A stretch of 6,327 nt of DNA, from assembly GCA_002350445.1 (NCBI GenBank), contig DEEV01000055.1:4324-10650 (forward strand). The letters run 5' to 3'. Shown piece by piece: positions 5,399-6,327 of this stretch. The notes below the pieces were generated by a model, which was given only the letters and a program-made list of their open reading frames with translations, ran no database searches and was not told where the DNA came from. Positions within the stretch are counted from its first letter, which is position 1, and each line of letters begins with the position of its first letter. The DNA comes from Treponema sp. UBA2869 (GTDB lineage Bacteria; Spirochaetota; Spirochaetia; Treponematales; Treponemataceae). Both the position numbers and the translations under genes were made by a program.

Positions 5399-6327
5399 TT
5401 AGAAGGACATACCCATAGATGCAACAATTTGAATTTGTTCCTGAGGAATATTGTAAGCAAGACCAAAGCTGAATGCAGGAATATTAATCTGACGCAAATA
5501 AATAATTGTACCAGCCATTGGACCATACATAAATTTAAGCTGACCATCGTAATCTTCGACAATTGTTTCCTGGAAATTTCCAAAAAGCGAAAGCATAATT
5601 GCGCGGCCACGTGCAACGCCAACTTCAAGTCCAACATCAGCATTAGCCATCTTTTTTGAACGGAATTTTTCAGGAAGAATATGACTGGCAACACTGTTTC
5701 TGTTTTGTGTAAACAAAAGTCCTTTGTCAGCTTCTGCTGAATAGCAGATTTCAATTGAAGCGCGAAGTCTGTCGATAATTGGTTTTTGAAGAACGGCTTT
5801 TATTTTCATACCGGAAATAAAATCGTTTGTTGTGTTATAACCAAATTCACCAGAAACAGAAACGTAACTTGTAGAAATAAACCAGTCTGTAAAATCATTG
5901 ATTTTATAAGTTATAGATGGTTCAAAAGACACCTGAAAGGCAGAATCATAATTTGAAGAGTCCGAAAACAGCTGCTGAAGATTTACTTTTGCATTTGCGG
6001 AAACATTTTTTAAAACAGGCATTCCAAACCCTAACGAACCGCCAAGGCGCTGAATGTCGTATTCAGAAATCTTTTTTTCTTCAAGGGAATGAATTTCTGT
6101 GTTTGTTTTTTCATAGAAAGCGTTTGTTGTAAAACCAAAGCCGGAATATATTGCAGAAACAGAAATGACGTCTTTACCAAAAACTCCGCCGCCCATCAAA
6201 AAGTTTCCCATTCCAAAGGCGTTAGTATCTGCAAGATAAGCGCCGCCTATAAAACCAGAGTTCGAAAACGAGAAAATTGGAACAGGAATAATAGTCCATT
6301 TTTCTTTAAGTGCAAGTTTAAGAGTTA
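5399..6327 (-). CDS. Outer-membrane beta-barrel protein, possibly Omp85/BamA-like (5' end outside the window)
   Basis: The frame stays open to the window edge, so this is the C-terminal 308 residues of a longer protein. The first internal ATG (6211) is visible residue 39 and is not a credible start. Alternating polar and hydrophobic strands with frequent aromatic and glycine residues, and a C-terminal phenylalanine (ASMGMSF), indicate an outer-membrane beta-barrel inserted by the BAM machinery. Visible residues 8-38 read EKWTIIPVPIFSF...SGFIGGAYLADTNAFG, which resembles the junction between the last POTRA domain and the first barrel strands of Omp85/surface-antigen proteins. That assignment rests on a short motif. 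The barrel part is about 300 residues, shorter than the roughly 390 of BamA. No enzymatic motif is seen. It converges with azlD. Confidence 0.72.
   Translation of the reverse strand, partial: TLKLALKEKWTIIPVPIFSFSNSGFIGGAYLADTNAFGMGNFLMGGGVFGKDVISVSAIYSGFGFTTNAFYEKTNTEIHSLEEKKISEYDIQRLGGSLGFGMPVLKNVSANAKVNLQQLFSDSSNYDSAFQVSFEPSITYKINDFTDWFISTSYVSVSGEFGYNTTNDFISGMKIKAVLQKPIIDRLRASIEICYSAEADKGLLFTQNRNSVASHILPEKFRSKKMANADVGLEVGVARGRAIMLSLFGNFQETIVEDYDGQLKFMYGPMAGTIIYLRQINIPAFSFGLAYNIPQEQIQIVASMGMSF

Noticed and set aside
5348..5659. Plus-strand open frame of 103 codons
   Set aside because: It starts inside the terminator hairpin and is antisense to the outer-membrane protein gene; its composition is unlike a real protein.
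5395..5754. Minus-strand open frame of about 119 codons overlapping the outer-membrane protein gene
   Set aside because: It is in another frame of the same strand; the barrel-protein frame has the protein-like composition and the C-terminal Phe.
6132..6211. ATG at 6211 as the true start of the outer-membrane protein
   Set aside because: The frame continues to the window edge with barrel-like residues upstream (TIIPVPIFSF and following), so the gene begins outside.

Overview
The window looks like a stretch of chromosome from an AT-rich, diderm bacterium, most likely a spirochaete of the Treponema type. The reasons are the strongly AT-biased sequence and codon choice, a lipoprotein with a relaxed spirochaete-style lipobox, an outer-membrane beta-barrel protein ending in phenylalanine, and the QueH form of epoxyqueuosine reductase. 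The genus is an inference from style and gene content and has not been matched to a reference.

Left end (1-452): no credible gene. This AT-rich stretch carries three copies of the ParB-binding parS palindrome, one perfect and two with a single outer mismatch, followed by a strong minus-strand intrinsic terminator at 382-402. ParB/parS clusters usually lie near the replication origin, so the window is probably origin-proximal.

Minus-strand operon (453-2470): queH (epoxyqueuosine reductase, last step of queuosine synthesis for tRNA) is followed 17 nt later by argA (N-acetylglutamate synthase, first step of arginine synthesis), ending at the 382-402 terminator. A perfect 24-bp palindrome at the end of queH lies just before the argA ribosome-binding site.

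Divergent plus-strand genes (2594-5333): first a lipoprotein of unknown role with a TTG start and hints of a permuted NlpC/P60-like (YiiX/LRAT-type) fold. Its start codon lies inside one arm of a perfect 15-bp inverted repeat. Then, behind TATAAT-type promoter elements, come plsC (1-acylglycerol-3-phosphate acyltransferase), azlC and azlD (two-subunit branched-chain amino acid exporter). These three overlap by 4 and 8 nt and look translationally coupled.

Right end (5399-6327, minus): the C-terminal 308 residues of an outer-membrane beta-barrel protein, possibly Omp85/BamA-like, whose 5' end lies outside the window. Its terminator hairpin (5339-5379) fills the convergent gap with azlD.

Most of the window is ordinary housekeeping. 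The points worth a second look are the parS cluster, the two unexplained inverted repeats, the unassigned lipoprotein and the altered nucleotide-binding-type loop of ArgA. I see no new defence, mobile or biosynthetic system here.
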